64,000 nt of DNA. Source: CAMLFJ01 sp040902305 (GTDB lineage: Bacteria; Methylomirabilota; Methylomirabilia; Rokubacteriales; CSP1-6). Below the pieces are notes generated by a model. That model was not told the origin of the DNA and ran no database searches. It worked only from the letters and a program-made list of their open reading frames with translations. The position numbers were made by a program, and so were the translations under genes. The DNA lies in assembly GCA_040902305.1 (NCBI GenBank), contig JBBDXN010000128.1, forward strand, positions 21,333 through 85,332, given 5' to 3'. How positions within the stretch are numbered: position 1 is the stretch's first letter; the number at the start of each line of letters is the position of its first letter. Shown here piece by piece: positions 55,893 to 64,000 of the stretch.

Positions 55893-57299
55893 ATGCCGAG
55901 AACGAAGATCGTGTGCACCATCGGGCCCGCGTCGCGGTCTCCCGAGACCCTGGAGCAGCTCATGCGGGCCGGAATGGACGTCGCGCGGTTGAACTTCTCT
56001 CACGGCACGCCGGGCGAGCACCTCGAGGTCATCACGGCGGTGCGCCGCATCGCCGAGCGCATGGGGCGGCCGATCGCCATCCTTCAGGATCTCGCCGGCC
56101 TGAAGATCCGGATCGGCGAGGTGGCATCGGGAGCGGTCACGCTGGAAGCCGGCGCGCCGTTCACCTTGACCACGCGGCGGGTCCTCGGCTCCCGGCAGGA
56201 AGTCTCCGTCGCCTACCCGCGTCTCACCGAGGACGTCCAACCCGGCGACTCCGTGCTCCTGAGCGACGGCGATCTGGAGCTGGAAGTCATCGGCACCGCC
56301 GGGGAGGACGTCCGCTGCCGGGTGATCACGGGCGGCACGCTGGCGTCCCGCAAGGGCGTCCACCTCCCGGCCCGCTCGATCACCGCGCCGACCTTCACGG
56401 GCAAGGACCGCGACGACCTGGCCTTCGGCCTCCGCTACGGCGTCGACTACGTGGCCCTGTCATTCGTCCGGACGGCCGCGGATGTCCTCGAAGCGCGGGG
56501 GATGATCCAGGATCACGGCGGCACCGTCCCCCTGATCGCCAAGATCGAGACCCCCGACGCGCTGACCAATATCGACGAGATCATCGACCGCGTGGACGGC
56601 GTCATGGTGGCCCGGGGCGATCTCGGCGTGGCCATCCCGCTGGCGACGGTGCCGCGGCTGCAGAAGATGCTGATCGGGAAGGCGAATCGCGCGGGCAAGC
56701 CGGTCATCACCGCCACCCACATGCTGCGCTCGATGCAGGATCATCCGAGGCCGACGCGGGCCGAGGCGACGGACGTGGCGAATGCGGTGCTCGACGGCAC
56801 GGACGCGGTCATGCTCTCGGAGGAGACCGCGATCGGCCGGTTCCCCGTCGAGGCGGTGACGATGATGGCGGCGATCGCCGCCGATGCCGAGTCGACCTTC
56901 CCCTTCGACGCCTGGATCCGCCGATTCGAGACCGGCGGCCCGCTGGCCGACGCGGTCGCGCGGGCCGCCTGCACGATGGCCGCCGACATCGACGCCGCGG
57001 CGATCGTCACCTGCACCCAGTCGGGCGGTACCGCCCGGCGGGTCGCCCAGTTCCGGCCCCGGGCGCCGATCCTCGCGCCCACGCCGCACGCGGAGACCTA
57101 TCGCCGGCTCGCGCTCGTCTGGGGTGTCATGCCGCTGCTGAACCGGAGCCAGCCGACGACGGACGAGCTGATCGACGGAGCCCTCGGCGCCGCGCTGGCG
57201 GCCGGGCGCGCGCAACGCGGGGACACCGTGGTCATCACGGCCGGCGTCCCGGTGGGGCGCCCCGGAATGACGAACCTGATCAAGGTGGAGACCCTGTGA
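55893..57299 (+). CDS. pyk: pyruvate kinase
   Basis: 468 aa. TKIVCTIGPASRSPETLEQL at the start, ARLNFSHG, the catalytic Lys region PLIAKIETPDALTNIDEIID, VARGDLGVAIPL, and the PK motif KPVITATHMLRSM with the Mg/K-site EATDVANAVLDGTDAVMLSE. C-terminal allosteric-type domain present. It makes ATP and pyruvate from phosphoenolpyruvate. Last gene of the usp operon, so glycolytic ATP production is tied to the same promoter element as the stress proteins. Confidence 0.93.
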   Translation: MPRTKIVCTIGPASRSPETLEQLMRAGMDVARLNFSHGTPGEHLEVITAVRRIAERMGRPIAILQDLAGLKIRIGEVASGAVTLEAGAPFTLTTRRVLGSRQEVSVAYPRLTEDVQPGDSVLLSDGDLELEVIGTAGEDVRCRVITGGTLASRKGVHLPARSITAPTFTGKDRDDLAFGLRYGVDYVALSFVRTAADVLEARGMIQDHGGTVPLIAKIETPDALTNIDEIIDRVDGVMVARGDLGVAIPLATVPRLQKMLIGKANRAGKPVITATHMLRSMQDHPRPTRAEATDVANAVLDGTDAVMLSEETAIGRFPVEAVTMMAAIAADAESTFPFDAWIRRFETGGPLADAVARAACTMAADIDAAAIVTCTQSGGTARRVAQFRPRAPILAPTPHAETYRRLALVWGVMPLLNRSQPTTDELIDGALGAALAAGRAQRGDTVVITAGVPVGRPGMTNLIKVETL

Positions 57300-57312
57300 A
57301 CAGGCTCGCGGG

Positions 57313-58827
57313 TCAGACGGGCCGCTGCGGGCGCTTCGGGTCCGGCCAGTCCACGTGGAAGAACTTCCCGCGCGGCGCGTCCACGCGCTCGTAGGTGTGG
57401 GCGCCGAAGTAGTCACGCTGAGCCTGGAGGAGGTTGGCGGGCAGGCGCGCCGATCGGTAGCCGTCGAAGTAGGACAGCGCGCTCCCGAAAGCGGGTACCG
57501 GGATGCCGTGCCGCACCGCGAGCGTCACGACCTCGCGCCAGGGTTCCTGGCCCGCGGCGAGGGCCTTCTTGAAGTAGGGGTCGAGCATCAGGTTCACGAG
57601 GCCCGGGTCGCGGCGGTAGGCCTCGGTGATCTTCTGGAGGAAACGCGCGCGAATGATGCAGCCGCCGCGCCAGATGGCGGCGATGGTGCCGAAGTCGAGC
57701 GTCCACTCATATTCCTTCTGGGCCGCCGCCATGAGCTGGAAGCCCTGGGCGTATGCGCAGATCTTCGAGGAGTAGAGCGCGCGGCGCACCCCCTCGATGA
57801 GCTTGGGCTTGGAGCCGCGATACCGCCCCGGCGGCCCCTTGAGCACCTTGGCGGCGGCGACGCGCTCCTCCTTCAACGCGGAGAGACAGCGCGCGAACAC
57901 CGCCTCGGCGATGGCGTTGGCGGGGATGCCTAGATCGAGCGCGTTCACGCTCGTCCACTTGCCGGTGCCCTTCTGGCCGGCGGCGTCGAGCACCGCGTCC
58001 ACGAAGAAGCGCCTCGGCCGGGCGGGGTCGCGCTGCTTGAGGATGTCGGCGGTGATCTCGATCAGGTACGAGCCCAGCTCGTTCTGGTTCCATTCGACGA
58101 AGATCTCGGAGAGCCGTCCGGGGGTCAGGCCGCCGAGCGCGGTGAGGAGGTGATAGGCCTCCGAGATGAGCTGCATGTCGATGTACTCGATCCCGTTGTG
58201 GACCATCTTCACGTAATGGCCGGCGCCGTTGGGGCCCAGGTACGCGGTGCAGGGCTCGCCGCCGGTCACGGGTTTGCCGGGGGCCCAATCTTCCCGCGGC
58301 TGGCCGGTCCGGGGATCCACCTTAGCCGCGATGGCCTCCCAGATCGGGCGCAGGTGCTCCCACGAGCCCGGATGGCCGCCCGGCATGAGCGAGGGTCCAA
58401 AACGGGCGCCCACCTCGCCGCCGCTCACCCCGGAGCCGAAGAAACGGCAGCGGTCGGCGTGCTGCTTCTCGCGGCGGATGGTGTCGGTCCAGAGGCTGTT
58501 GCCGCAGTCCACCACGATGTCGTCGGGCTCGACACCCGCGCCGAGGAGCTGCTCGACGACCGCGTCCACCGGCGCCCCCGCCTTGACGAGGACGAGGATC
58601 TTGCGCGGCTTCTTGAGCGCGGCGACGAAGTCGGGCAGTGCGCCGGCGCCCACCAGTCCGCCCGGCGTATCCCCGTGCCGGGCCACGAACTTCTCCATGA
58701 CCGCGGCCGTCCGATTGTAGACCGCGACGCGGTAGCCGTGATCGGCCAGGTTGAGCGCGAGGTTCTGGCCCATCACGGCGAGTCCGATCAGCCCCACGTC
58801 AGCGCCGGCGCGAGCGGCCGTCGTCAT
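57313..58827 (-). CDS. gnd: 6-phosphogluconate dehydrogenase, decarboxylating (long form)
   Basis: 504 aa from ATG 58825-58827; a GTG three codons earlier is possible. NADP loop GLAVMGQNLALNLADHGYRV, GSGVSGGEVGARFGPSLMPG, catalytic Lys-Asn in GHYVKMVHNGIEYIDMQLIS, and IIRARFLQKI, typical of the classical dimeric enzyme. It completes the oxidative pentose pathway with zwf. Last in the operon with the tandem stress protein. A short 6PGDH-like paralogue is at 8 kb. Confidence 0.94.
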   Translation of the reverse strand: MTTAARAGADVGLIGLAVMGQNLALNLADHGYRVAVYNRTAAVMEKFVARHGDTPGGLVGAGALPDFVAALKKPRKILVLVKAGAPVDAVVEQLLGAGVEPDDIVVDCGNSLWTDTIRREKQHADRCRFFGSGVSGGEVGARFGPSLMPGGHPGSWEHLRPIWEAIAAKVDPRTGQPREDWAPGKPVTGGEPCTAYLGPNGAGHYVKMVHNGIEYIDMQLISEAYHLLTALGGLTPGRLSEIFVEWNQNELGSYLIEITADILKQRDPARPRRFFVDAVLDAAGQKGTGKWTSVNALDLGIPANAIAEAVFARCLSALKEERVAAAKVLKGPPGRYRGSKPKLIEGVRRALYSSKICAYAQGFQLMAAAQKEYEWTLDFGTIAAIWRGGCIIRARFLQKITEAYRRDPGLVNLMLDPYFKKALAAGQEPWREVVTLAVRHGIPVPAFGSALSYFDGYRSARLPANLLQAQRDYFGAHTYERVDAPRGKFFHVDWPDPKRPQRPV

Positions 58828-58891
58828 GGCCCCCACTCTACCTCAGCCCTCTCCGATCCGGGGAGACGGTACCGAGTCGTCAGTCGGCAGC

Positions 58892-59797
58892 TCACTTCAC
58901 GAGGAGCACCGGCACCGGTGCGCGATCGAGAATCCCCTCGGCCACGCTGCCCAGCAGGAGTCGCGCGAGGCCACCCGTGCCCCGGGCCCCGATGACCAGC
59001 AGATCCGCCCGGGAGGCGGCAGCTTCCTGGAGCAGCTCGGCCAGCGGCACTCCCTCCCGCACGACGCCACGAGCGCGCCAGCCGGCCCGCTTCAGCAGTA
59101 CCGCGGCTCCCGCCACCTCGCGGCGCGCCTGTCTGGCGCGCTCCGCATTGAGGCTCGCGGCCGACGACATCACCGCTCGGCGCACCGGACCGGGCAACAG
59201 AGCCCGCGTGCGAGGGAGCACCGGCTCCAGGACCCGGACCACCTTGACTCGCCCACCGGCCGGTGGCTCGAGCCGGGCGAGCAGGAAGCCCAGGGCCCGG
59301 CTTGCATTGGCGGAGCCGTCCGTCGCAAGGACCAGCCGCTTGACTCGACGGCGCCGGCCCTTGACCACCAGCACCGGGCCGCCCGTCCGGCGAACCACAC
59401 CTCGGGACACGCTGCCGATCGCCCACCGGCGCGCGGATCCAAGCCCTCGAGACCCGACCACGATCACCCCCGCGCGGCGATGCCGCGCCTCCGCGAGGAT
59501 CGCTTCGATCGGAGGCGCGCTCGCCACCGACACCGTGACGTCGGGCCAGCGCCGCCGGACGACGCGGCTCGCCCGCCGCGTCTCGCGCTCGAAGGCCTGA
59601 TCGAGCGCCCGCCATGTGCCGGCCGGCCACGGGTCGGCCCGTCGGGGCGCCGGCAGGCGACCGCGCGCCAGCACCACGTGCGCCCGTGAGGTCTCCGGCC
59701 ACGGGAAGGCCGCGGCGAACGCGAGAGCGGCATGCGCTTGCGGCGATCCGTCCGTTGCCAGCAGCACGTTGAGTTTCCCCGACCGCTTCTGGTTCAC
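58892..59797 (-). CDS. tandem universal stress protein
   Basis: 301 aa, two UspA domains. First: VLLATDGSPQAHAALAFAAA and GSRGLGSARRWAIGSVSRGV. Second: LVLATDGSANASRALGFLLA and GARGTGGLARLLLGSVAEGI. Both keep the G-x2-G-x9-G-S ATP loop. Its start overlaps the stop of the small conserved gene upstream; gnd follows after 64 bp. Confidence 0.92.
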   Translation of the reverse strand: MNQKRSGKLNVLLATDGSPQAHAALAFAAAFPWPETSRAHVVLARGRLPAPRRADPWPAGTWRALDQAFERETRRASRVVRRRWPDVTVSVASAPPIEAILAEARHRRAGVIVVGSRGLGSARRWAIGSVSRGVVRRTGGPVLVVKGRRRRVKRLVLATDGSANASRALGFLLARLEPPAGGRVKVVRVLEPVLPRTRALLPGPVRRAVMSSAASLNAERARQARREVAGAAVLLKRAGWRARGVVREGVPLAELLQEAAASRADLLVIGARGTGGLARLLLGSVAEGILDRAPVPVLLVK

Positions 59798-60102
59798 CGA
59801 GCTCCTCCGTGGATCTCGACCGTCTCCAGAAGGCGACCGACCTCGGGGTTCGCGTAGGGCCCGAAGGCGTCCACCAGCAAGCCCTTCGTTCCGTTTCGCG
59901 TCTCGATCGCGTAGACGATCGACGCGTCGTCGGGATCCGACACACCCTCGAACCGCTGATACTCCCGTATCGTGAGGTCACGGGCGTCGAACGTGCGTCC
60001 GCTTCCGAGGGCCCGAAGCTGGCCGCCTCTCACGTCGAAGCGCTCCACGAATCCGCGCTCCTTCAGTTCGTCGATGACCCGGTCCAGCGTTCGATATCCC
60101 AT
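59794..60102 (-). CDS. small conserved protein (second paralogue), 102 aa
   Basis: ATG 60100-60102 with GGAGGTGG at about 7 bp. Core: YRTLDRVIDELKERGFVERF, LTIREYQRFEGVSDPDDASI, VYAIETRNGTKGLLVDAFGP. It is a close paralogue of the protein at 40939-41262; the conserved motifs are RFEGVSDPDD and YAIE-x3-GT-x-G-LVDAFG. It belongs to a family often mis-labelled phosphoribosylpyrophosphate synthetase. ATGA overlap with the universal stress protein gene. Confidence 0.65.
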   Translation of the reverse strand: MGYRTLDRVIDELKERGFVERFDVRGGQLRALGSGRTFDARDLTIREYQRFEGVSDPDDASIVYAIETRNGTKGLLVDAFGPYANPEVGRLLETVEIHGGAR

Positions 60103-60145
60103 GGCTCGGCCACCTCCCCTTCCCTCGAGGCACGCCCTCGAGACC

Positions 60146-60661
60146 TCACGCGGCCGCCGCATCGAGAGACCTCGTGTTGACCGCGGTCCCCACGAGCTGG
60201 GCGAGAGTCCAGATCAGATCCCGCCGGTCTCCGGCGGATTCCCGGTAGAGGTCATGCAGCAGGCCCGCGATGTCGGGATGCCCGCGCTCCACCGCGTGGG
60301 CGTCCGCCAGATACGTGTCGCTCATGCTTCCCAGTTCCGACACGTCGACGCGCAGCCGATCCCAGGTCGTCGGCCCGATACGGCCGCTCCTCGTGGTCGG
60401 CTCGGCCACCGGGTGCCCCAATTCTGCGAGCGCCCGCCGGATGCGCTGCGCCCTCCCGCGCGCATGCTCCGCCGCATCGAGGACCCGGACCCGTGGATGC
60501 GGATACCGGGCCAGGGACTCGGCCTCCTGCGCGAGGCCGTGCGCCAGCCGGACCTCGGCCGCATGGTGCCGCGCCAGCCGCTCCGTGATGTCCGGCGGGG
60601 CCGGCGCCAGCGCCGTCACCAGTCGATGCCACCACGGGCGCGCACGGTCAACTCTTCGCAT
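60146..60661 (-). CDS. hypothetical helical protein, 171 aa
   Basis: ATG 60659-60661, GGAGG upstream. The product is almost wholly helical with repeated acidic-His patterns (ARHHAAEVRLAHGLAQEAES, LDAAEHARGRAQRIRRAL), suggestive of a ferritin-like or hemerythrin-like bundle, but the spacing does not match a known metal site. First gene of operon A, 67 bp after the shared promoter element. An overlapping much longer open frame antisense to sucA is an artefact. Confidence 0.55.
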   Translation of the reverse strand: MRRVDRARPWWHRLVTALAPAPPDITERLARHHAAEVRLAHGLAQEAESLARYPHPRVRVLDAAEHARGRAQRIRRALAELGHPVAEPTTRSGRIGPTTWDRLRVDVSELGSMSDTYLADAHAVERGHPDIAGLLHDLYRESAGDRRDLIWTLAQLVGTAVNTRSLDAAAA

Positions 60662-60728
60662 CGCCGGCCTCCTGGACGCTCTCGTCGAGCCGTTCCAGTG
60701 CCACCCTACGCGGCGCCCTCGGGTTGGT

Positions 60729-60759
60729 CCATTAGAAAGATCGCCGCCCTCATATAGAT
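60729..60759 (-). promoter_or_regulatory. two-part element ATCTAT-N15-TTTCTAATGG (operon A)
   Basis: Minus-strand ATCTAT (60759-60754), 15-bp spacer, TTTCTAATGG (60738-60729), 67 bp before the first gene of the gnd operon. Both halves are identical to those of operon B although the spacers are unrelated. Confidence 0.7.
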
Positions 60760-60797
60760 CGAGTCGAAGCGTGCGCCGCGGGCGCGGACGCCGCTCG

Positions 60798-60825
60798 TTG
60801 CGCGGGGTCAGGGCGCTGCTACAAT
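60798..60825 (+). promoter_or_regulatory. sigma-70-like promoter of sucAB
   Basis: TTGCGC (60798-60803), 16-bp spacer, TACAAT (60820-60825), 19 bp before the sucA ATG. A good -10 hexamer in otherwise GC-rich DNA; the leader would be short. Confidence 0.5.
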
Positions 60826-60844
60826 ACGAGCGAACCCGCAGGCC

Positions 60845-63634
60845 ATGGACACGTTCGACTCGATCGCGCGCGCCAATCCGGAATACGTCGAGGCCCTGTA
60901 CCGTCGGTACCGGGAGGATCCGCGCTCCGTGGACGAGAGCTGGGCGCTCGTCTTCGCGGGCTACGACTTCGCGCTCGCGGGCGGCCCCGGCGCGAGGGCG
61001 ACCCGGAGGACCTCGCCGCCGGTGGCCGACCTCGTCCACTCCTACCGCGAGCTGGGTCACCTGATTGCCGACGTGGATCCGCTCGATCGCTCGCCCCGCC
61101 GTCACCCGCTCCTCGAGCTCACCGAGTTCGGCTTCGAGGAAGCGGACCTGGATCGCGTGGTGGACTGCGCGCCCTTCCGGAGCCTCGGGGCGGCGCCTCT
61201 GCGCGATCTCGCGGCCGCGCTCCGTGAGACCTACGGCGGGACGCTCGGCGTCGAGTACTTGATGATCAGCGACAAGGCGCAGCGGGAGTGGCTCCAGGAG
61301 CGGATGGAGCCGTCTCGCAACCGCCCCGATCTCGGCCCGGAGGATCGGGGCAGCCTGCTCGATCGGGTCATCGCGGCGGAGACCTTCGAGCAGTTCCTCC
61401 ACACGAGCTACGTCGGCCAGAAGCGCTTCTCGCTGGAAGGCGGCGAGGCGCTGATCCCGCTGCTCGACACCGTGGTGGAGGAGGCGGCGGCGCAGGCGAC
61501 CGAGGAGCTCGTGATGGGCATGCCTCACCGCGGGCGGCTGAACGTCCTCGCGCACATCCTCCGCAAGCCCTACGAGCTGATCCTGGCCGAGTTCGAGGGC
61601 AGCTTCCTGCCGTGGGAGACCCAGGGCGACGGCGACGTCAAGTATCACCTGGGCTACTCCCACGATCACGTGAGCCGCGCCGGCCGGCCCATCCACCTCT
61701 CGATGGCCTCCAACCCGAGCCATCTCGAGGCGGTCAACGCGGTGGTGGAGGGCATCGTCCGGGCCAAGCAGAGCCATCGCGGCGCCGACCAGGGGCGGCA
61801 CGTCATGCCGGTGCTGCTGCACGGCGACGCCGCGTTCCTGGGGCAGGGCTCGGTCTACGAGACCCTGATGATGTCGCGGCTGCCGGGCTTCGCCACCGGC
61901 GGCACGATCCACGTCATCATCAACAACCAGATCGGGTTCACCACCTCGCCCGAGGACTACCGGTTCACCCGCTACCCGTCCGACCCGGCCGGCGTCGTGC
62001 AGGCCCCGGTCTTCCACGTCAATGGCGACGACCCCGAGGCGGCCGTGCAGGCGGCGCGGCTCGCGGTCGGCTTCCGCCAGGCGTTCCAGACGGATGTCTT
62101 CATCGACTTCGTCTGCTATCGCCGGCACGGCCACAACGAGCTGGACGATCCGACCTTCACCCAGCCCGTGATGTACCGCGCCATCGACGGCCACCCGTCG
62201 GTGGCGGAGATCTACCGTGAGCGGCTCACCGCGCAGGGCATCGTCGAGCCCGGGCGCGCCGAGCAGGCCCGGGAGGCCGTCAAGGCCACGCTCCGAGCGG
62301 CCCTCGCGGCGGCGCGCGAGCGCATGCCGCAGCAGAAGGTGCTCGCCTTTGGCGGCCTCTGGAAAGGGCTCTCGTGGGCCGGCGAGGACTGGAGCGCGGC
62401 GACCGCGGTGCCGGCCGAGCGGCTCCGCGCGATCGCCGACGCCGCCCGGCGCCCGCCGCCCGGGTTCACGCCCCACAAGCGGATCCCGGCGCTCCTCGAG
62501 GCGCGCCACGCGATGGTCGAGCGGGGCGAGGGCATCGACTGGGGCTGCGCGGAGACCCTGGCGTACGGCAGCCTGCTGCTCGAAGGCATGCCGGTGCGGC
62601 TCAGTGGCCAGGACACGATCCGCGGCACGTTCAGCCATCGCCACGCGATGCTGTTCGACGCCGAGACCGGCGCGGCCCACGTACCGCTCAACCACCTGGC
62701 CGCCGATCAGGCGCGGATCGAGGTCGTCAACAGTCCGCTGAGCGAATTCGGGGTGGTCGGGTTCGAGTACGGCATGGCCAGCGCCGATCCGCGGCGGCTG
62801 GTCATCTGGGAGGCCCAGTTCGGCGACTTCTTCAACGGGGCCCAGGTGGTCATCGATCAGTTCCTCGCCAGCGCCGAGTCCAAGTGGCAGCGTCAGAGCG
62901 GGCTGGTCCTGCTCCTCCCCCACGGCTACGAGGGCCAGGGGCCGGAGCACTCCAGCGCGCGGCCCGAGCGGTTCCTCCAGCTCTGCGCGGAGGGCAACAT
63001 GCAGGTCGTCAACTGCTCGACGCCGGCCCAGCTCTTCCACGCGCTCCGGCGCCAGATGCACCGGCGCTTCCGGAAGCCGCTGATCGTGATGAGCCCGAAA
63101 AGCCTGCTCCGCCACCGACGGGCCGTTTCGCGCCTGGACGACTTCGCGACGGGCGCCTTCCAGCCCGTGCTGGCCGATCCGCGCCCGCAGGAGCCCGAGG
63201 CGGTCCGGCGCGTGCTCCTCTGCTCCGGCAAGATCTTCTACGGCCTCGACCAGGGCCGGGAGGAGCGGGACTGGGACGGGATCGCGATCGTCCGGCTCGA
63301 GCAGCTCTACCCCTTCCCGGCCACGGAGCTCACCGACGCGCTCCGCCCCTATTCGCGCGCCACCGACTTCGCCTGGGTGCAGGAGGAGCCGGCCAACCAG
63401 GGCGCGTGGAGCTTCGCGCGGGAGCGGATCGAGGCGCGGCTGGACGGGCGCCGGCTCCGCTACATCGGCCGCGCCGAGGCCGCGAGCCCGGCCACGGGCA
63501 GCTACAAGATCCACGAGTCGGAAGAGCAGGCGCTCGTGGAGCGGGCGCTGAAGCGGCCACGGGCCGGGCGCCCGGCGCGCGCCGGGGAGCCTTCGGCGGT
63601 GCCGGCCGACGCGACCCGGGAGTCGCGGCCATGA
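60845..63634 (+). CDS. sucA: 2-oxoglutarate dehydrogenase E1 component
   Basis: 929 aa. N-terminal ANPEYVEALYRRYREDPRSV DESW is the OdhA segment. Substrate His loop MGMPHRGRLNVLAHILRKPY; thiamine diphosphate region HGDAAFLGQGSVYETLMMSR to IHVIINNQIGFTTSPED (GDA-x26-NN); DQARIEVVNSPLSEFGVVGF EYG; HGYEGQGPEHSSARPERFLQ. Full length and complete. It decarboxylates 2-oxoglutarate and passes the succinyl group to the lipoyl arm of SucB, whose gene overlaps the sucA stop (ATGA). Confidence 0.95.
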   Translation: MDTFDSIARANPEYVEALYRRYREDPRSVDESWALVFAGYDFALAGGPGARATRRTSPPVADLVHSYRELGHLIADVDPLDRSPRRHPLLELTEFGFEEADLDRVVDCAPFRSLGAAPLRDLAAALRETYGGTLGVEYLMISDKAQREWLQERMEPSRNRPDLGPEDRGSLLDRVIAAETFEQFLHTSYVGQKRFSLEGGEALIPLLDTVVEEAAAQATEELVMGMPHRGRLNVLAHILRKPYELILAEFEGSFLPWETQGDGDVKYHLGYSHDHVSRAGRPIHLSMASNPSHLEAVNAVVEGIVRAKQSHRGADQGRHVMPVLLHGDAAFLGQGSVYETLMMSRLPGFATGGTIHVIINNQIGFTTSPEDYRFTRYPSDPAGVVQAPVFHVNGDDPEAAVQAARLAVGFRQAFQTDVFIDFVCYRRHGHNELDDPTFTQPVMYRAIDGHPSVAEIYRERLTAQGIVEPGRAEQAREAVKATLRAALAAARERMPQQKVLAFGGLWKGLSWAGEDWSAATAVPAERLRAIADAARRPPPGFTPHKRIPALLEARHAMVERGEGIDWGCAETLAYGSLLLEGMPVRLSGQDTIRGTFSHRHAMLFDAETGAAHVPLNHLAADQARIEVVNSPLSEFGVVGFEYGMASADPRRLVIWEAQFGDFFNGAQVVIDQFLASAESKWQRQSGLVLLLPHGYEGQGPEHSSARPERFLQLCAEGNMQVVNCSTPAQLFHALRRQMHRRFRKPLIVMSPKSLLRHRRAVSRLDDFATGAFQPVLADPRPQEPEAVRRVLLCSGKIFYGLDQGREERDWDGIAIVRLEQLYPFPATELTDALRPYSRATDFAWVQEEPANQGAWSFARERIEARLDGRRLRYIGRAEAASPATGSYKIHESEEQALVERALKRPRAGRPARAGEPSAVPADATRESRP

Positions 63635-64000
63635 CCGCCGAGGTGCGGATCCCACAGCTCGGCGAATCGGTCACGGAGGGCACGATCGCCCGCTGGCTCA
63701 AGCAGGACGGCGACGTGGTGGAGGCCGAGGAGCCGGTGCTCGAGCTCGAGACCGACAAGGCGACGATGGAGATCCCCGCCGGAGCCTCGGGACAGCTCTC
63801 GATCGTCGAGCCGCCAGGCGCGGTGGTGCACGTGGGCACGGTGGTGGCGCGCATCACCGAAGGGGCGCCGGCGGCCAAAGGGGCGCCCGCGGCGGCCCGC
63901 GCCGCCAGGACCGCGCCGGCGGCCGCCCCCCCCCCCCCCACACCGCCCACCCCCCCGCCCCCCCCCCCCCCCCCCGCCCCCCCCCCCCAGGCCCCCGCCC
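63631..64000 (+). CDS. sucB: dihydrolipoamide succinyltransferase E2 (N-terminal part)
   Basis: ATG 63631 overlaps the sucA stop. Residues 1-75 form a lipoyl domain: RIPQLGESVTEGTIARWLKQ DGDVVEAEEPVLELETDKAT with the lipoylated Lys in ETDKATMEI. An Ala/Pro linker begins about residue 80. The sequence then becomes almost pure C, so the peripheral-binding and catalytic domains are beyond the window or lost at a contig end. Confidence 0.85.
   Translation, partial: MTAEVRIPQLGESVTEGTIARWLKQDGDVVEAEEPVLELETDKATMEIPAGASGQLSIVEPPGAVVHVGTVVARITEGAPAAKGAPAAARAARTAPAAAPPPPTPPTPPPPPPPPAPPPQAPA
63926..64000. other. poly-C low-quality tail
   Basis: Of 75 bases, nearly all are C, in runs up to 18. An Ala/Pro linker would give some C richness, but homopolymers of this length point to a sequencing or assembly artefact at the contig end. 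Do not interpret codons here. Confidence 0.8.

Noticed and set aside
60146..63655. 1169-residue open frame on the minus strand opposite sucA
   Set aside because: Antisense shadow of a clear sucA gene in GC-rich DNA; Only its last 171 codons form a plausible separate gene.
63926..64000. Poly-C tract as a special DNA structure
   Set aside because: Located at the sequence end with the same look as the run beside the N gap at 20792; best explained as low-quality sequence.

Overview
The window is very GC-rich, densely coded DNA with many ATGA stop/start overlaps, few tRNA-like or mobile sequences, and a soil-type gene set. The poly-HAMP kinase, DUF5985 pair, LLM oxidoreductase, DinB and TauD genes and small Lys-rich ORFs suggest an uncultivated soil/subsurface lineage such as Candidatus Rokubacteria (Methylomirabilota). 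That placement is inference from gene content only. The sequence is a scaffold: 100 Ns lie inside the HAMP kinase, 10 Ns plus a poly-C run break a cyclase gene, and the right edge dissolves into poly-C.

Layout. 1-4.9 kb: small unknown genes, a cupin, an Uup-type ABC-F ATPase, a CDF metal transporter and a 26-residue membrane peptide. 5-10.1 kb (minus): YihY, GH15 glucoamylase-like enzyme, 6-phosphogluconate dehydrogenase-like protein and glucose 1-dehydrogenase. 10.4-19.2 kb (plus): a regulator-like protein with two DUF5985 membrane proteins, then two large hybrid histidine kinases. 19.2-27.1 kb: alcohol dehydrogenase, a broken hydrolase/adenylate-cyclase fusion, lactonase, cupin, ACT-malic enzyme, hydrolase and LLM oxidoreductase. 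27.2-31 kb: a HEAT protein and an HD-GYP protein that share an N-terminal domain, followed by a ~100-bp palindromic element and a YHS protein. 31-41.6 kb: phospholipid synthesis, miscellaneous oxidoreductases and hydrolases, alanine dehydrogenase, TauD, DinB and a second GH15 operon.

41.6-64 kb is the most coherent part. Four operons carry universal stress proteins and central carbon genes: (i) an exported protein, transaldolase-like aldolase, Rieske/FAD reductase and cupin; (ii) an unknown gene, a DnaK remnant and zwf; (iii) two universal stress proteins, DUF488, an S2P-CBS protease and pyruvate kinase; (iv) an unknown helical protein, a small unknown protein, a tandem universal stress protein and gnd. 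Each is preceded, in the same orientation and 44-67 bp from its first start codon, by a two-part element CTAw-N18-CTAATGG/CTAATAG with exactly conserved spacing. This looks like one promoter or operator class controlling the oxidative pentose phosphate pathway together with stress proteins. The divergent neighbours are an NhaR-type regulator, a PAS protein, a HAD/ATPase fusion and sucA-sucB.

Two other points stand out. The DedA-rhodanese gene has an in-frame TGA where relatives carry Cys. Perfect downstream rhodanese homology, an ATGA-overlapped true stop and a SECIS-compatible hairpin make it a candidate selenoprotein. Several genes (dnaK, glgX, an SDR, the hydrolase/cyclase) are miniaturised by large internal deletions that join an N-terminus to a distant internal or C-terminal segment.
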